Below, one piece after another: positions 43,287 through 51,835 of a DNA stretch of 64,000 nucleotides. The position numbers and the translations under genes were made by a program. The stretch covers positions 4,402,001 to 4,466,000 of the forward strand of contig NZ_CP086068.1 in the NCBI RefSeq assembly GCF_020783335.1, in the 5' to 3' direction. Position 1 is the first letter of the stretch; the number at the start of each line of letters is the position of its first letter. This DNA is from Mucilaginibacter daejeonensis. GTDB taxonomy: Bacteria; Bacteroidota; Bacteroidia; Sphingobacteriales; Sphingobacteriaceae. The notes under the pieces are model-generated. The model was not told the origin of the DNA, did not search any database, and was given only the letters and a program-made list of their open reading frames with translations.

Positions 43287-45032
43287 TCAAACGGTGGTCT
43301 TGATACAAAGCTCCTGCATTTGTGCCTCGGCAATGCCCGATGGAGAATCGATCATCACATCGCGGCCCGAATTATTTTTAGGGAAGGCGATCACATCACG
43401 GATGGAGTCCAAACCTGCGAATATCGAACACAAACGATCAAAGCCCAGAGCGATACCACCATGCGGCGGCGCACCGAATTCAAAAGCATCCATCAGGAAG
43501 CCGAATTGCTTTTGAGCTTCCTCGGCACTAAAGCCCAGGTGCTTGAACATCAGTGCCTGCAGCTTACGGTCATAGATACGGATAGAACCGCCACCCACTT
43601 CGATACCGTTGATCACCATATCATAAGCATTGGCACGTACCGAACCCGGATCAGTGTCCAGCTTGTCGATATCCTCAGGTTTTGGCGAGGTGAACGGGTG
43701 GTGCATGGCATGGTAACGGCCACTTTCTTCGTCAAACTCGAGTAACGGGAAATCGAGCACCCAAAGCGGCGCGAACTGGTCCTTATTACGCAGACCTAAG
43801 CGGCCACCCATCTCGAGGCGCAACTCGTTCATTTGCTTGCGTACTTTATCGGTGTGTCCGGCCAGTACCAGTACCAGGTCGCCCGGCTCGGTGGCCAGGG
43901 TCTCGCTCCATTTTTTCAGTTCTTCTTCATTGTAGAACTTATCTACTGACGATTTCAGCGTGCCATCCTCGTTATGGCGCATGTAGATCAGACCGGTAGC
44001 ACCGATCTGCGGGCGTTTTAACCACTCGGTCAGTTCGTCCAGTTGTTTACGGGTATAGCTTGCCGCACCTTTAGCGTTAATGGCCACTACCAGTTCAGCG
44101 TTATCGAAAACCACAAAGCCTTTGTTCTTCACGATGTCGTTCAGCTCCACGAACTGCATACCGAAACGGATATCCGGTTTGTCAGACCCGTAAAGGCGCA
44201 TGGCATCGGCATATTGCATACGTGGGAAATCGCCCAACTCGATGCCTTTTACCTTGTTGAACAGGTGACGGGCCATACCTTCGAATATGTTCAGGATGTC
44301 TTCCTGCTCAATGAACGACATCTCGCAATCGATCTGCGTGAACTCGGGCTGGCGATCGGCGCGCAGGTCCTCATCACGGAAACATTTCACGATCTGGAAG
44401 TAACGATCAAAACCGCTCACCATCAGCAATTGCTTAAAGGTTTGCGGCGATTGTGGCAGGGCGTAGAACTCGCCTGGACTCATGCGGCTTGGCACCACAA
44501 AGTCACGTGCACCCTCAGGGGTCGATTTGATCAGCACCGGGGTTTCCACCTCGATAAAGCTTTGCGCATCCAGGTAACGGCGTATCTCCTGCGCGATCTG
44601 GTGGCGCATGATCAGGTTGTTACGCAGCGGGTTACGGCGCAGATCCAGGTAACGGTACTTGGCACGCAATTCCTCGCCGCCATCGGTATCATCCTCGATC
44701 AGGAACGGAGGTATCTTGGCCTCGTTCAGTATGTTCAATGCCTCCACAGCGATCTCGATGTCGCCAGTGGGCAGTTTAGGGTTCTTGTTGGTGCGCTCCA
44801 GTACCTTACCGGTCACCTGTACCACAAATTCGCGGCCCAGGCCCTTGCCGGCCTCACGCAGATCAGCATCAGTATCGGTGTTCAGCACCAATTGTGTTAA
44901 ACCATAGCGGTCGCGCACGTCAATGAACGTGGTGCCACCCAGATCGCGTGATCTTTGCACCCATCCGCAAAGGGTCACGGTTTGGCCCAAATGAGCCATA
45001 TTCAATTCGCCACAAGTGTGAGTTCTGAGCAT
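43287..45032 (-). CDS. aspS: Aspartyl-tRNA synthetase
   Basis: 581 residues, standard bacterial length. OB-fold anticodon domain (about 1-105; TVTLCGWVQRSRDLGGTTFIDVRDR), class II catalytic core with motif 2 CFRDEDLRADRQPEFTQID (about 215-233), the bacterial GAD insertion (about 290-420) and motif 3 GGIALGFDRL near the C-terminus. Charges tRNA-Asp in the cytosol; whether it also charges tRNA-Asn depends on gatCAB and asnS elsewhere. Start ATG 45032 (MLRTHTCGELN) is conserved. Confidence 0.98.
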   Translation of the reverse strand: MLRTHTCGELNMAHLGQTVTLCGWVQRSRDLGGTTFIDVRDRYGLTQLVLNTDTDADLREAGKGLGREFVVQVTGKVLERTNKNPKLPTGDIEIAVEALNILNEAKIPPFLIEDDTDGGEELRAKYRYLDLRRNPLRNNLIMRHQIAQEIRRYLDAQSFIEVETPVLIKSTPEGARDFVVPSRMSPGEFYALPQSPQTFKQLLMVSGFDRYFQIVKCFRDEDLRADRQPEFTQIDCEMSFIEQEDILNIFEGMARHLFNKVKGIELGDFPRMQYADAMRLYGSDKPDIRFGMQFVELNDIVKNKGFVVFDNAELVVAINAKGAASYTRKQLDELTEWLKRPQIGATGLIYMRHNEDGTLKSSVDKFYNEEELKKWSETLATEPGDLVLVLAGHTDKVRKQMNELRLEMGGRLGLRNKDQFAPLWVLDFPLLEFDEESGRYHAMHHPFTSPKPEDIDKLDTDPGSVRANAYDMVINGIEVGGGSIRIYDRKLQALMFKHLGFSAEEAQKQFGFLMDAFEFGAPPHGGIALGFDRLCSIFAGLDSIRDVIAFPKNNSGRDVMIDSPSGIAEAQMQELCIKTTV

Positions 45033-45142
45033 GATACCAATAATTAAAGTGCGTAAAGGTAAAGGTTCGATCTTACATTTGGTAGTTTTTATGCGTTTAA
45101 GGGCATTAGGAGGGTCTTGGCAATGGTTCGCGGTAGATCCCC

Positions 45143-45237
45143 ATCATGCCGAACTTGTTTCGGCATCTCTCCTGCAAAGTAGAACGCCGTGCATAAAGTC
45201 ACCTGCCCTGAGGGTTCACGAAACAAGTTCAGGATGA
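45143..45237. repeat. REP-like palindromic repeat (AACTTGTTTCG type)
   Basis: TCATGCCGAACTTGTTTCG (about 45144-45162) and CGAAACAAGTTCAGGATGA (about 45219-45237) are inverted copies sharing the 11-mer AACTTGTTTCG. The left arm also folds on itself (TGCCGAA...TTCGGCA). Same class of dispersed Bacteroidota repeat as the one at 24.9 kb. Confidence 0.6.
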
Positions 45238-45296
45238 CCGTTAGGAAGATATGTGTGTGAAAACGCCGACGTTCACTATCTTTATCACTCAACACC

Positions 45297-45674
45297 ATGC
45301 TTAAAAAACGCCTTATCTACGCCCTGCTCATTATTACCGTGATCATAGCCGGACTTGCCTCGCGACGTGTCACAGCCATTCCGCTATGGATCGGCGATCT
45401 GCTTTGGGCGCTGATGGTGTACCTCATCGTGCGTTTCCTGTTCATTCGGTCAACCATTAAAAAGGTAGCGGTCATTAGCCTGGCGTTCTGTTTCGCTATT
45501 GAATTCAGCCAGTTGTACCATGCGCCATGGATAGACGCGCTGCGCCAGACACTCTTCGGCAAACTGGTATTAGGCAGCGGCTTTTTATGGGGCGACCTGC
45601 TGGCGTATATGGCCGGGGTGGCGATCGGTGTAATAAGCGAATACCTAGCCTTGAAGGAAGAGCGTAGAAGATAA
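45297..45674 (+). CDS. DUF2809 family membrane protein
   Basis: 125 residues with three to four hydrophobic helices. The motifs RRVTAIPLWIGDLLWALMVY and FCFAIEFSQLYHAPWIDALR with the terminal GFLWGDLLAY are typical of DUF2809. Function unknown; inner membrane. Start ATG 45297; it lies about 20 bases from the 3' end of the convergent hydrolase gene. Confidence 0.9.
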   Translation: MLKKRLIYALLIITVIIAGLASRRVTAIPLWIGDLLWALMVYLIVRFLFIRSTIKKVAVISLAFCFAIEFSQLYHAPWIDALRQTLFGKLVLGSGFLWGDLLAYMAGVAIGVISEYLALKEERRR

Positions 45675-45690
45675 TTGAACGATCACTTGC

Positions 45691-46560
45691 TTATCGCTTC
45701 ACCTGCTTGAAAAGCCACCCCGGAATAACCTCGGCATTGAGGAACGGCACCATGATGTTGTTGTGGGTGAGATACTGATACGAAACGAACTTTGCTGATC
45801 GGTTGCCGGCTATAGCCTTGTATAGTGCCACGCTTCCATTATATGGATTATCGGCGTCCAGTTGGCCGTGCACCAGCCAAATGGGGAGCTTTTTAAAAGC
45901 ATCAGCATGCCTCATATCCGGTACCGCTGCTATGCTTACCACAGCCGCAAAGTGGTGGGGATCCATGGCCACCAGGTTTTGAGCGGTGGATGCCCCCATC
46001 GAATAGCCCACCACATATACGCGCCGCGTATCGATCTCGGGATGGTCATGCTCCAGTTCTTTGGTGAGAGAGTACAGCGCCTTTACATCTGCCGATGGCG
46101 AGGAGGTGAGTACACCTGCGGCACTATCGGCGGTGTAGACCGACGACCGGCTTTTGAACTGAGGCGCCAGCACAAAGGCTTTATATCCTGAACGTGCGCC
46201 GGACAAAAGCCAGATCCTGGCCAGCGGCTCCAATTGCGAAACATTATCATCGCCCACACGACTCGAATTATGTAGGGTTATCACCAGCGGATATTTTTCT
46301 CCAGCATGCATGGCTTCGGGCAACATGAACCGGTACGGGATCACTGACGCCCCATCCGTATAGCTCGCTTTTTGAAAAGGCTCGATAGAAAGTGCGTTCA
46401 GTTTGGCCTTGGCCGATACCATGGTCATGCTATCGATCCTGAGTGGATCATCACTCATCTTTTGCGCATCTGCCTTATTTAAACAGTACGCCACAAAAAT
46501 GATGGTGAATAGTATGGAACGCTTAATGTAGAGATCCAGGTGTTGAGGTGGATAAGGCAT
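45691..46560 (-). CDS. Exported alpha/beta hydrolase (esterase-like)
   Basis: 289 residues. An N-terminal hydrophobic segment (about 14-32, SILFTIIFVAYCLNKADAQ) exports it. YPLVITLHNSSRVGDD gives the oxyanion strand, GYSMGAS the nucleophile Ser (about 195), HGQLDADNPY the Asp and YLTHNNI the His. Closest in style to PHB-depolymerase/feruloyl-esterase-like family proteins. The first Met at 46560 precedes a rather long n-region (MPYPPQHLDLYIKR), so a later start is possible, though no internal ATG fits well. Confidence 0.85.
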   Translation of the reverse strand: MPYPPQHLDLYIKRSILFTIIFVAYCLNKADAQKMSDDPLRIDSMTMVSAKAKLNALSIEPFQKASYTDGASVIPYRFMLPEAMHAGEKYPLVITLHNSSRVGDDNVSQLEPLARIWLLSGARSGYKAFVLAPQFKSRSSVYTADSAAGVLTSSPSADVKALYSLTKELEHDHPEIDTRRVYVVGYSMGASTAQNLVAMDPHHFAAVVSIAAVPDMRHADAFKKLPIWLVHGQLDADNPYNGSVALYKAIAGNRSAKFVSYQYLTHNNIMVPFLNAEVIPGWLFKQVKR

Positions 46561-46754
46561 AGTTTCTTATATCGTTCAAGCCGGTCGCGGTAGGTTGGGT
46601 AGCCGTAGGCCGCAAATGTAAAAAGATCGATCTGATACGGCTGAATGAATTACTCAAAACATAAGCATTTGGTCAGTACTGCACCGTGGTATGTTGCCAC
46701 TCATCAACAATATTGATAAAATAAACTATTTTCAGCTCTTCAATCAAGCAGCCA

Positions 46755-47771
46755 ATGCGAACCACCTTAACCTTATTTTTGGTAACTGCATTACTATTTT
46801 GTGGCAACGCTTACGCCCAACCCACCGTTCATGGCTTTGAGCATATGCAGGTACGCTTGCCGGGCGATACGATGGACGTGCTGATCAAGAAGAAAAAAGG
46901 TGACGAGCTGAAGCGGAAGCCGCTGTTGTTATTTGTACAGGGGTCGTTGCCGCGGCCGCTCATCATTTTGGATGAGGAAGGAAAGCCTTACGGCACTTTC
47001 CCGTTCCGGGCCGATAGTCTGCTGAATAACTATCACCTTGTGATCATCTCCAAACCTGGTATACCGTTGATCGCCAAACGCAGTGAGCTGGATAATGGCT
47101 TCAATTATGTGTCGCCAGGCAGCAAGCGTTTCCCGGTCAGGTATGTGCGTAATAACACCATCAGCAATTACGTACGCCGCGATCAAAAGGTACTCGATCG
47201 CCTGTTGCAGCAACCCTGGGCCGACCCAAAAAAGCTCGTGGTAGCGGGCCATTCTGAAGGCGCCACAGTAGCTGCCAAACTGGCCTCCAAGGATAAGCGG
47301 GTAACGCACCTGATCTACTCGGGAGGCAACCCTATGGGCCGCATGATGTCAATCTTGGAAGATGCCCGGGCCGCTAATGACAGCACGGCCGGTCAAAATT
47401 TCGAGTACTGGGCCAAAGTAGTGGCTCACCCCGAACGTGACACCGCCGCATTGGGCGATAGTTATCGCACCACTTTCGAGGCGTCAGACCCGTCCTTAAT
47501 GACAGATCTGCTGGCCCTGAAGATCCCGGTGCTGGTATCGTACGGCACCCGCGATAAGGCCGTGCATGGCTGCGACCAGCTGCACCTGCTCACCATCATG
47601 CAGCATCGTGACAATTTCCATTTCAAGGCCTACACCGGTTTGGAGCACAATTACTTCCCGGTGGATAAGAATGGCGTGCCCGACCAAAACGTTTTCAATT
47701 GGGACAATGTAGTGCTTGACTGGAACGACTGGCTCAGCGGCGCCAAACAAAAGATGCATCATGTGGAGTAG
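46755..47771 (+). CDS. Exported alpha/beta hydrolase
   Basis: 338 residues with signal peptide (about 1-21, ending AYAQ). LLLFVQGSLPRPL may form the oxyanion strand; GHSEGATVA holds the nucleophile Ser (about 168), YGTRDKAV the Asp and LEHNYFP the His. It resembles the dienelactone-hydrolase/peptidase-like serine hydrolases; substrate unknown. The following lipoprotein gene starts inside its last codons, so the two form an operon. Confidence 0.88.
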   Translation: MRTTLTLFLVTALLFCGNAYAQPTVHGFEHMQVRLPGDTMDVLIKKKKGDELKRKPLLLFVQGSLPRPLIILDEEGKPYGTFPFRADSLLNNYHLVIISKPGIPLIAKRSELDNGFNYVSPGSKRFPVRYVRNNTISNYVRRDQKVLDRLLQQPWADPKKLVVAGHSEGATVAAKLASKDKRVTHLIYSGGNPMGRMMSILEDARAANDSTAGQNFEYWAKVVAHPERDTAALGDSYRTTFEASDPSLMTDLLALKIPVLVSYGTRDKAVHGCDQLHLLTIMQHRDNFHFKAYTGLEHNYFPVDKNGVPDQNVFNWDNVVLDWNDWLSGAKQKMHHVE

Positions 47772-48219
47772 CCGAACATCGATCTGTTTGCGGGCTGTGG
47801 TGCTGGTGATGTGCTGGGTACTGATGTCATGCGTCAAGACAGAAACGAGTCCCCGGTTGCATTTGTATGGCGGCAAGGAGCACGACCAGTACCTCGGCTG
47901 TTTGAACTGCAAGCCTATAGAGAATACTTCGATCTGGAATATCTACACCCCTTATGGCGACGTGAATGGCTCCCGCTCCATCTGGAACAAATATGGCACT
48001 TATGGCGAAACGTTCGGTCGCCTGTCGCCATTCAACACAGTGGCCGGCTCACCGCCGATCGTGTTAGATGATGAAGGCCTGTCGTACGGCTACCTCACCA
48101 TTGACCAATATCACCCCGACCGTTGCCAACTGCCCGTTGCCCTGGCCATATATGACAACGTTGACGAGGTCAGGAAAGACGTACAGGGCTGGTATAAAAT
48201 GATATTTGGGGATGAATAA
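47761..48219 (+). CDS. Lipoprotein with repeated SIWN-xYGxYG motifs
   Basis: 152 residues from ATG 47761, overlapping the hydrolase gene by 11 bases. Lipoprotein signal ending WVLMSC. The mature part has YLGCLNC then two related units, SIWNIYTPYGD and SIWNKYGTYGE, followed by SPFNTVAGSPPIVLDDEGLSYGYLTIDQY. I have seen this SIWN/YG pattern in uncharacterised proteins of many bacteria, but no function is known to me. The unit spacing suggests a small repeated fold, with two Cys near the start possibly forming a disulfide. Confidence 0.85.
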   Translation: MWSSRTSICLRAVVLVMCWVLMSCVKTETSPRLHLYGGKEHDQYLGCLNCKPIENTSIWNIYTPYGDVNGSRSIWNKYGTYGETFGRLSPFNTVAGSPPIVLDDEGLSYGYLTIDQYHPDRCQLPVALAIYDNVDEVRKDVQGWYKMIFGDE

Positions 48220-48330
48220 GATGCTGGCGGTTTTCATCACAAATTAGCGCCCCATCTCAGCCTTTGACTCTTTGAGCGATCTTTATTCTTAGACAACATT
48301 CATAAAGTTAGCTGATCAAATAAAAAAGCT

Positions 48331-48363
48331 TTGAACATATAACTAAATATTTAGTTATATTTG
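48331..48363 (+). promoter_or_regulatory. Promoter with perfect 24-bp palindromic operator
   Basis: TTG (48331-48333), 22 bases, TATATTTG (48356-48363). Between and overlapping the -7 box lies a perfect 24-bp palindrome, 48337-48360, with core AACTAAATATTTAGTT. It is 31 bases before the ATG at 48391. This is the position of a repressor operator; the A/T-rich half-site would suit a BlaI-, MarR- or PadR-type winged-helix dimer (inference). Confidence 0.75.
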
Positions 48364-48390
48364 AATATCAGTTAACCTTAATTGTAAGTT

Positions 48391-48819
48391 ATGAATTATC
48401 AACATTTTAGTCGCGCGGTGCGCTATTGTGCGCTGCCTGCATTATTGACCATGACCATGGTGATCACCGGTGCGAAAAGCTACGCACAAAAAAGCGCGGC
48501 CGACACTACAGTGTACACCTCAGTACAGACCTTACCCCAATTTCCGGGGGGTGTAGATGGATTTATAAAATTCATGCACACCAATCTGCGTTATCCAGCT
48601 GAGGCTAAAAAGCAAAAAGTGCAGGGCCGCGTTAATGTGAACTTTGTGGTAGAGCGAGACGGAAGTCTATCGAACATTAAAGCGGTCGGCAGGCCCAATG
48701 CCCTGCTGACGGACGAGGCTTTAAGGACCGTTAAAGCATCACCCAAATGGACACCCGGTAAACAAAATGGCAAAACGGTACGCACCATGTACACAGTACC
48801 GGTCATGTTCTCGTTGTAG
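48391..48819 (+). CDS. Exported TonB C-terminal domain protein
   Basis: 142 residues: signal peptide (about 1-34, ending SYAQ) then directly a TonB C-terminal domain (about 48-142; PQFPGGVDGFIKFMHTNLRYP, QGRVNVNFVVERDGSL, PKWTPGKQNGKTVR). There is no membrane anchor with proline-rich spanner, so it cannot work as a classical energy-transducing TonB; it may bind TonB boxes or other partners in the periplasm. Its promoter carries the 24-bp palindrome at 48337. Confidence 0.9.
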   Translation: MNYQHFSRAVRYCALPALLTMTMVITGAKSYAQKSAADTTVYTSVQTLPQFPGGVDGFIKFMHTNLRYPAEAKKQKVQGRVNVNFVVERDGSLSNIKAVGRPNALLTDEALRTVKASPKWTPGKQNGKTVRTMYTVPVMFSL

Positions 48820-48866
48820 TTCGGTATAGCGTCTTTATGATCTTTTGATCGCTATGCAGCGACCTC

Positions 48867-48909
48867 AAGCAAAAGAGGGGCACCTGTTTCAGGCGCCCCT
48901 CTTTTGCTT
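48867..48909. terminator. Bidirectional terminator
   Basis: AAGCAAAAGAGGGGC and GCCCCTCTTTTGCTT form a perfect 15-bp stem with an inner CCTG/CAGG loop. Confidence 0.9.
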
Positions 48910-49007
48910 TATCCATACCGTACTTTCAGAACACAGCCCAGGCCTGTGGACATTATCAAAAGTGTGAACTTATCTCAGGACAAGGCAGCTACTTTGTGTA
49001 TCGAAAT

Positions 49008-49153
49008 GGTGTTACAGGCTGTAACAGAATTCCCCAAATTTCCCACTTTTTAGGATCACGAAATTCATAAAAACCCAACTTTTTCCAGAAAAAGCATACA
49101 AAAAGCCGTTATGTAACACCAAATGTAACGCTGTAATACGCAAATGTAACACC
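49008..49153 (-). repeat. Dispersed repeat, copy B (GTGTTACATTT element)
   Basis: Read on the minus strand, 49153-49028 aligns over 126 bp with 15358-15483. Units GGTGTTACATTT, GCGTTACATTT and GGTGTTACAT occur in the same order, then the shared GAAAAAGTTGGGTTTTTA and GGGAAATTTGGGGAATT. The far end at 49008-49016 carries an inverted GGTGTTACA, so the element has inverted ends like copy A. Like copy A it lies between convergent genes, after a terminator. Confidence 0.7.
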
Positions 49154-49239
49154 GGGTAAGTGTCACTCGTTGCCGCATTCTACCCTACATGGATCAGATA
49201 CCGACCGGACGTTATCAATTTAATGATCAACTGACGGGC

Positions 49240-50469
49240 CTACTTTTCGGCCAGCAGATTGTCTGTCAACCGCTCGAACTGCTCTGTAAATTGGGTATAG
49301 TAAGCGCCTGTACCCGGTCCGCTAAAGCCGGTATAGATCTTACGCACCTCCCCTTTATTATCGATAATGATGGTGGTCGGGAACGCAAGGAAGTTGCTCA
49401 GCATCGGTAGGCTCTTGGCCGTCTCGGCCTTATTGCTGGTATAACCGGTGAGCAATAGCGGATAAGGCACGTTAAAGTGTTCTTTCTCTTGCTGTACGGC
49501 TTTTTTGGAGCGGGCCATGTCGGTGGTACGTTCATACGCCAACCCCAATACCTCTACCCCCTTTTTGTGATATTTTTTATAATAATTCACCAGGTAAGCT
49601 GTCTCGTCCATACAATTAGGGCACCATGAACCCATGATCTGCAAGATCACCACCTTGTTCTTAAAGCGGGCATCGGTAAGCGATACTTTATTGCCGTTCA
49701 GATCAGGGAAAGAAAAGTTAATGGTTTTGTAGCCCGGCTTTAAAACGGTAAGCGAGTAGGCGTCAGGCAGTTTGGCATCGGCCTTCCGTACGGCTGTCCA
49801 GGGCGTACGCCCAAAACGGCCATTGGTCAGGTGGTCATTGTCGGCAATGTCTGCCGTGAACAGGAAGGAGTGCCCGCCATCAAAGCATGACAGGTATAAT
49901 TTATGGCCACTTACGGTGCCTTCCAGGTAACGGTAATCGCCGGTGGTCGTCAAAAACGTACCGGTGAGGCGGTTACCGGTCTGCACAAATTCACCTACGG
50001 TGGTATCTCGATCGGCACCCTCTCCAAATATGGCCGACCACCTGCCGCTTACATTAGTTAAAGGCGGCTCAGGCTTTTCTAAAAAGCGATACTTAACATT
50101 ATATTGTGCGGTGAATGGGGTAGCAGCATCACGCTCGCCCAGGTGCTTAATAAAATTACCCTGCAAACGATCGCCAAGCCTTTTAAGCCTGAACTCCGAA
50201 TCGAACAGCGGCATATGGATCAGCACCGAATCGCCGGTCACTTTGATATCGGTCACCTTAAACCGCTCCTGGGCGTTGAGGATGTACATTACCTGCTTGC
50301 CTGCGGCATCTTTTATCTCGAAGTTGAAAGGTAATTCGCCTGCGGCGGTGTTTAGCACCCCACGCCAGGTACCCTTATTAAGTTTGGCCTGGCCAAAAGC
50401 CGTTAAAGTAGTAATGATCAAAAGGAATAAAGCAGCTAAGGCGCGGCCTTTACGTTGGAGTAGTAACAT
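49240..50469 (-). CDS. Exported TlpA-like thioredoxin-fold protein
   Basis: 409 residues with signal peptide (about 1-26). Residues 30-230 form a beta-rich N-terminal region; 245-405 are a TlpA/AhpC-type redoxin domain with the CxxC active site in GSWCPNCMDE (about 290-299) and the cis-proline region AFPTTIIIDNKGEV. It should reduce or oxidise disulfides outside the cytoplasm. This two-part layout is common in Bacteroidota. No cytochrome-maturation genes are adjacent. Single gene. Confidence 0.92.
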   Translation of the reverse strand: MLLLQRKGRALAALFLLIITTLTAFGQAKLNKGTWRGVLNTAAGELPFNFEIKDAAGKQVMYILNAQERFKVTDIKVTGDSVLIHMPLFDSEFRLKRLGDRLQGNFIKHLGERDAATPFTAQYNVKYRFLEKPEPPLTNVSGRWSAIFGEGADRDTTVGEFVQTGNRLTGTFLTTTGDYRYLEGTVSGHKLYLSCFDGGHSFLFTADIADNDHLTNGRFGRTPWTAVRKADAKLPDAYSLTVLKPGYKTINFSFPDLNGNKVSLTDARFKNKVVILQIMGSWCPNCMDETAYLVNYYKKYHKKGVEVLGLAYERTTDMARSKKAVQQEKEHFNVPYPLLLTGYTSNKAETAKSLPMLSNFLAFPTTIIIDNKGEVRKIYTGFSGPGTGAYYTQFTEQFERLTDNLLAEK

Positions 50470-50552
50470 GATGCAAAATAACTAAACCTACCCGATATTA
50501 TCTACCGATCTTGTAGAATATGAAGTTCAAATGAGCATCCCAAAAATTGGTC

Positions 50553-50584
50553 AAAAAAAAAAGAGAGCTACTTTCGAAGCTCCC
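50553..50584 (-). terminator. Orphan minus-strand terminator-like hairpin
   Basis: On the minus strand, GGGAGCT pairs with AGCTCTC (one wobble) around TTCGAA and is followed by ten T. No minus-strand gene upstream (50585-51211) explains it. The stem could also be a 5' hairpin of a plus-strand transcript, as the sequence after it resembles A/T-rich SusC-type leaders. Confidence 0.5.
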
Positions 50585-50739
50585 TTTCCCCTAATTAATT
50601 TAAACTATTGATTAAACCCAAAACAAAGAACAAAATCATCTCAACTTGGGTGCCTGAGAATTCTCTTTCAAAATGTGTAACATAGGTAGATGTTACTTAT
50701 TTAGTTTTTCATTTAGATGCAGAGTCGTTATGATATTTA

Positions 50740-50815
50740 CAAAAGTGGAGCCAAAGCTCAGAGGGGTGCTAAAAGCACTTGTAACAAACAGGTGACGATC
50801 CTTAAGCTCCACCCC
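50740..50815. other. Possible structured RNA region in a long gap
   Basis: In the 740-bp gap 50470-51211, GTGGAGC (50745-50751) pairs with GCTCCAC (50806-50812) and encloses the hairpin GTGCT-AAA-AGCAC (50766-50778). Tandem hairpins GGGTGA/TCACCC (51033-51046) and AAGC/GCTT (51047-51058) lie further on. No ORF in the gap looks coding. Folding is by eye only and no known RNA family was recognised. Confidence 0.3.
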
Positions 50816-51152
50816 GTTAAAATACCTGCTTTCTATTTTACTATAAGTTAACCATAGTGCTATCTTATTAACTATAAATCAGCCATTTCAAGCGTAAGCC
50901 AAGCATTCACAGCCGCTCAAAATGAAGCAAAAAAGTTTCTTTGATGCGATCGAATATGGCAGAGACAAAAGCTTTAACAGGTCATTTATGCACTTAACTT
51001 TTCGGAAAATAAAAGGTCAATAAGGTTCAAAAGGGTGAAATCACCCAAGCCAATGCTTGGTCATGGCCTGTCTCGCTTTGTATACAATTCCATTATAAAG
51101 GACATCAACACTACAAAGCTGTAGCTTATAAAAGACAAACGACTGTTTTGGA

Positions 51153-51169
51153 TGCCACAATTTGTGGCA
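51153..51169. promoter_or_regulatory. Palindrome before pnuC
   Basis: TGCCACAA-T-TTGTGGCA, perfect 8-bp arms, 42 bases before the pnuC ATG. A candidate operator for NAD-precursor control; no matching known regulator site was recognised. Confidence 0.4.
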
Positions 51170-51211
51170 AAGCCATCATTACGTGATCCAAAAGAGTTAA
51201 TATATTGTGCC

Positions 51212-51835
51212 ATGCATTTTTTGGAGGCCATGTTGAGCTGGTTACAACACCAAAGTATACTTGAGCTGACCGGCGTGGTCACCGGGCTTACCTGCGTGTA
51301 CCTGGCAGCGATCAACAACATCTGGAACTGGCCTTTTGCTATGGTGAGCACCGGCATCTACATCTTCATATTCGCCGAGGCCGCCCTTTATGCTGATATG
51401 GGGCAGAACATTTATCTGTTCGGCATCAACGTATATGGCTGGTACTACTGGAGCCGCCAACCTGCCGATGCCCCCAAAGTACCCATTATACGCATGCGCC
51501 GCGAACATTTGCTATGGCTGATCGGGCTATGCGCTACACTCACGCCTATATTAGGTATCCTGCTCACGTGGCTGGCGCCGCTGCTACATTATCAACCAGC
51601 GGCCTTCCCTTATATCGATAGCTTTTGCACGGTGGTTAGTTTGACCGCCCAGGTGTTCATGGCCCGCAAGATATTGGAGAACTGGCTGATCTGGATATTT
51701 GTGGATGTGATCTATGTGGCCATTTACCTGATCAAAGACCTGCAACCCACCGCCTTCATGTTCGCTATATATGCTTTACTTGCCGCTAAAGGATACTTTG
51801 ACTGGCGTAAGCAGTACCGTCTACAACCAGCTTAG
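51212..51835 (+). CDS. pnuC: Nicotinamide riboside/mononucleotide-type transporter PnuC
   Basis: 207 residues from ATG 51212; ATG 51230 (MLSWLQHQSILELTG) is an equally good start. Seven membrane segments. Family motifs: NIWNWPFAMVSTGIYIFIF with the conserved WNWP, LYADMGQNIYLFGINVYGWYYW, and near the end WLIWIFVDVIYVAIY and AKGYFDWRK. Facilitates uptake of NAD precursors driven by intracellular phosphorylation. No NadR kinase gene is adjacent, and I see no TPP riboswitch upstream. The 3' end overlaps the SDR gene by four bases. Confidence 0.94.
   Translation: MHFLEAMLSWLQHQSILELTGVVTGLTCVYLAAINNIWNWPFAMVSTGIYIFIFAEAALYADMGQNIYLFGINVYGWYYWSRQPADAPKVPIIRMRREHLLWLIGLCATLTPILGILLTWLAPLLHYQPAAFPYIDSFCTVVSLTAQVFMARKILENWLIWIFVDVIYVAIYLIKDLQPTAFMFAIYALLAAKGYFDWRKQYRLQPA

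Noticed and set aside
51020..51150. TPP riboswitch before pnuC
   Set aside because: I looked for the conserved CUGAGA and ACCUGA segments and did not find them in proper order.
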